Shown: positions 62,573-64,000 of the stretch, piece by piece
Position numbering within the stretch: the first letter of the stretch is position 1
How the letters are laid out: the number at the start of each line of letters is the position of its first letter
Assembly (NCBI GenBank): GCA_039654915.1
Contig: CM077594.1
Coordinates: 10,444,001-10,508,000 of the forward strand
Source of the DNA: Aquilaria yunnanensis
Taxonomy: Eukaryota > Streptophyta > Magnoliopsida > Malvales > Thymelaeaceae
Length of the DNA: 64,000 bases
Reading direction: 5' to 3'
The notes under the pieces: generated by a model
What the model was told of the DNA's origin: nothing
Seen by the model: the letters and a program-made list of their open reading frames with translations, nothing else
Databases searched by the model: none
Program-made: the position numbers and the translations under genes

Positions 62573-62578
62573 TATAAA
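62573..62578 (+). promoter_or_regulatory. NLR3 TATA box
   Basis: TATAAA in the same GGCTATAAAGAGCC context as NLR1, 160 bases upstream of the NLR3 ATG. The Stowaway MITE present upstream in NLR1 is absent here. Confidence 0.55.
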
Positions 62579-62732
62579 GAGCCAGTAATTAGTGTGGTTT
62601 GTACATGTATCATCAACTCCACTGCTTGCTGAAGAAAGAGAGAGAGGGGAAGCGAGCTCTACTGCTTCATCAGCAGAAACAAGCATCCGGAAAACGAAAA
62701 AAAAAAAAAACAAGGCGTTTTCTTCGGGAGTA

Positions 62733-64000
62733 ATGGCAGGAACGGGTGCGGAGATTACGGGAATAATACAATTTCTTGGGGCCGTCGTGCAACTAGAAGC
62801 AGCATACCTGCAAAAACAAGCAGCAAAGAAGCAAGCCGCCGGACAGGCTCATATTCGTGCTAATGATCCGAAAGGGGTCGAGGGATACTTCCGGACTCTG
62901 GAGTCGTACCTGAAAGATATGGACGGGAGAGATCTGGAGGGCAGCAGCAGCCTAATGCAACATGTGAAAGAAGCTCGTGGATTTGCATTTGACATTGAGG
63001 ATATAGTTGAAGAGTGCATGCTTCAGGTCCCTCATCACTTCCATGACCACAAGATCACCCAATATCTTCACAAGGCCAGTCATTCCAGGGAGAATCGCAA
63101 AGCGCTCAACCAGTTATCCTCTCGAATGGATGAAGTACTATCTAATATTGACAAGGCAATCAAACTGAAGAAGTTTAGTGCTCCTCCATTGGTCTCGGCG
63201 AGTTCCCAGATTTACGCAGACCAAGGGGCTCCATTGGAGTCTTACTCTTACCCTGATGTCAAGAGCAAGGAATTGGTCGGGATTGATGAACGCCTTCCAC
63301 AGTTTCTTGATCTCTTTTCAGAATCAAGGTTGGAAGAATTTGTCATCTCAGTGCTTGGTCCTCGCGGCTCTGGTAAAACGACCCTCGTCCGAATGGCTTA
63401 TGAAATATTGAAAAAGGATTTCCCTTATCATGCCCTCATTACCACTGGGATGGCCACAGTGGAGAGAATTTGTGTGGAAATGGGATTGTCTGTTCCCCAA
63501 GGAGCGGACGCAACACAGAAGCTGAGGTCATACTTGGAGAGGAAGAAGTATCTCCTAGTTATTGATAGAATACAGAGCAAGGAAGGTTGGAATTCTATCA
63601 ATGGTGCTTTACCTGACCATTCCAGGGGTAGTAAAATCGTTATCTGTACGACACAACATGACTTAGCATCATATTGTGCAAGGCCATCCGGTTGTGTCCA
63701 TCATCTCCCTCTCTTGAACAATGAAGAAGCCATGGAGCTGTTTTGTCTCAAGGCATTTCATGATACAAAGTGTCCAGAGCATCTAACCGACCTCTCAAAG
63801 TCGATTCTGCAAAAATGTGAAGGACTGGCTATAACTATTGCAGCTGTAGGCAATTCACTTGCCGCCAAACCAAAACGCGCATCAGAGTTCAACGAGTTGC
63901 TTAAAAATCTCGGGTATGAGCTTGAAAGCAACAGATCACTTTCTATCATGGGTAAGATTCTCCGAGAAGAGTACACTCAACTTTCTCATAATCTCAGAAG
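62733..64000 (+). CDS. RPM1-type CC-NB-ARC-LRR (NLR3), truncated by window end
   Basis: The first 422 codons of a copy almost identical to NLR1. The two align without any indel (constant offset of 59,999 bases), so the frame stays open to the window edge. It contains the coiled-coil, the P-loop GPRGSGKTT and the LLVIDR kinase-2 form. Differences include Pro-to-Ala in the GLPIA motif (GLAIT, 63828-63830) and several coiled-coil changes (for example IRAND for ISAND, VEGYF for VERYF). The in-frame upstream ATG of NLR1 is frame-shifted here, supporting MAGTG as the real start. Winged-helix and LRR parts lie beyond the window, so intactness is unknown. Confidence 0.92.
   Translation, partial: MAGTGAEITGIIQFLGAVVQLEAAYLQKQAAKKQAAGQAHIRANDPKGVEGYFRTLESYLKDMDGRDLEGSSSLMQHVKEARGFAFDIEDIVEECMLQVPHHFHDHKITQYLHKASHSRENRKALNQLSSRMDEVLSNIDKAIKLKKFSAPPLVSASSQIYADQGAPLESYSYPDVKSKELVGIDERLPQFLDLFSESRLEEFVISVLGPRGSGKTTLVRMAYEILKKDFPYHALITTGMATVERICVEMGLSVPQGADATQKLRSYLERKKYLLVIDRIQSKEGWNSINGALPDHSRGSKIVICTTQHDLASYCARPSGCVHHLPLLNNEEAMELFCLKAFHDTKCPEHLTDLSKSILQKCEGLAITIAAVGNSLAAKPKRASEFNELLKNLGYELESNRSLSIMGKILREEYTQLSHNLR

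Overview
This is a eudicot nuclear genome window: AT-rich, intron-containing, and crowded with LTR retrotransposons, MITEs and LINE debris. It lies inside a disease-resistance (NLR) cluster. Nothing in it identifies the species. There are no rRNA, tRNA, CRISPR or bacterial-type features.

The key structure is a two-gene cassette: an RPM1-type coiled-coil NLR on the + strand, converging on a chloroplast-type GET3 ATPase gene (GET3B/ArsA family) on the - strand. The cassette is present twice. Cassette 1 (about 1.7-11.4 kb) is compact. Its NLR1 is an uninterrupted 937-residue reading frame (2734-5547). Its GET3B has 11 recognisable exons (11396 down to 7800) with clean GT-AG junctions, but carries an in-frame TAA at codon 340 and a Met in place of the P-loop signature lysine. 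Cassette 2 (about 19.2-45.9 kb) is an older, ruined copy. NLR2 is cut by a Ty1/copia element (with a solo LTR nested in it), a non-autonomous LTR element and a MITE, and carries several stops and a deletion. Its GET3B copy keeps only exons 5-10 and is split by a copia element (itself holding a solo LTR), a solo LTR inside exon 6, and upstream insertions. A third NLR (NLR3, from 62733) is almost identical to NLR1 and runs off the window end still open.

Layout: 1-494 hAT-like end; 500-1737 unresolved, with a 64-bp tandem repeat; 1738-5547 promoter and NLR1, with a Stowaway MITE in the promoter; 5644-6124 Mutator-like MITE; 7800-11396 GET3B; 11.4-16.1 kb repeats, including an inverted-repeat element with a solo LTR inside it; 16.4-18.1 kb LINE fragment; 19.4-33 kb NLR2 and its insertions; 34.5-36.1 kb inverted-repeat element; 36.4-38.1 kb solo LTR; 38.2-45.9 kb GET3B remnant and its insertions; 45.9-51 kb degenerate copia element; 51.4-54.1 kb solo LTR; 54.9-55.7 kb fold-back element; 56.6-61 kb second non-autonomous LTR element; 61.1-62.3 kb tandem duplication upstream of NLR3; 62.7-64 kb NLR3.

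Most transposon boundaries were fixed by matching target-site duplications (TSDs), so nesting order and pre-insertion sites can be read directly. I found no clearly new biological system. The most notable signals are the co-duplicated NLR-GET3B pair with the altered and truncated GET3B, the NLR subfamily that combines an intact P-loop with altered kinase-2 and MHD positions, and recent promoter divergence between NLR1 and NLR3.
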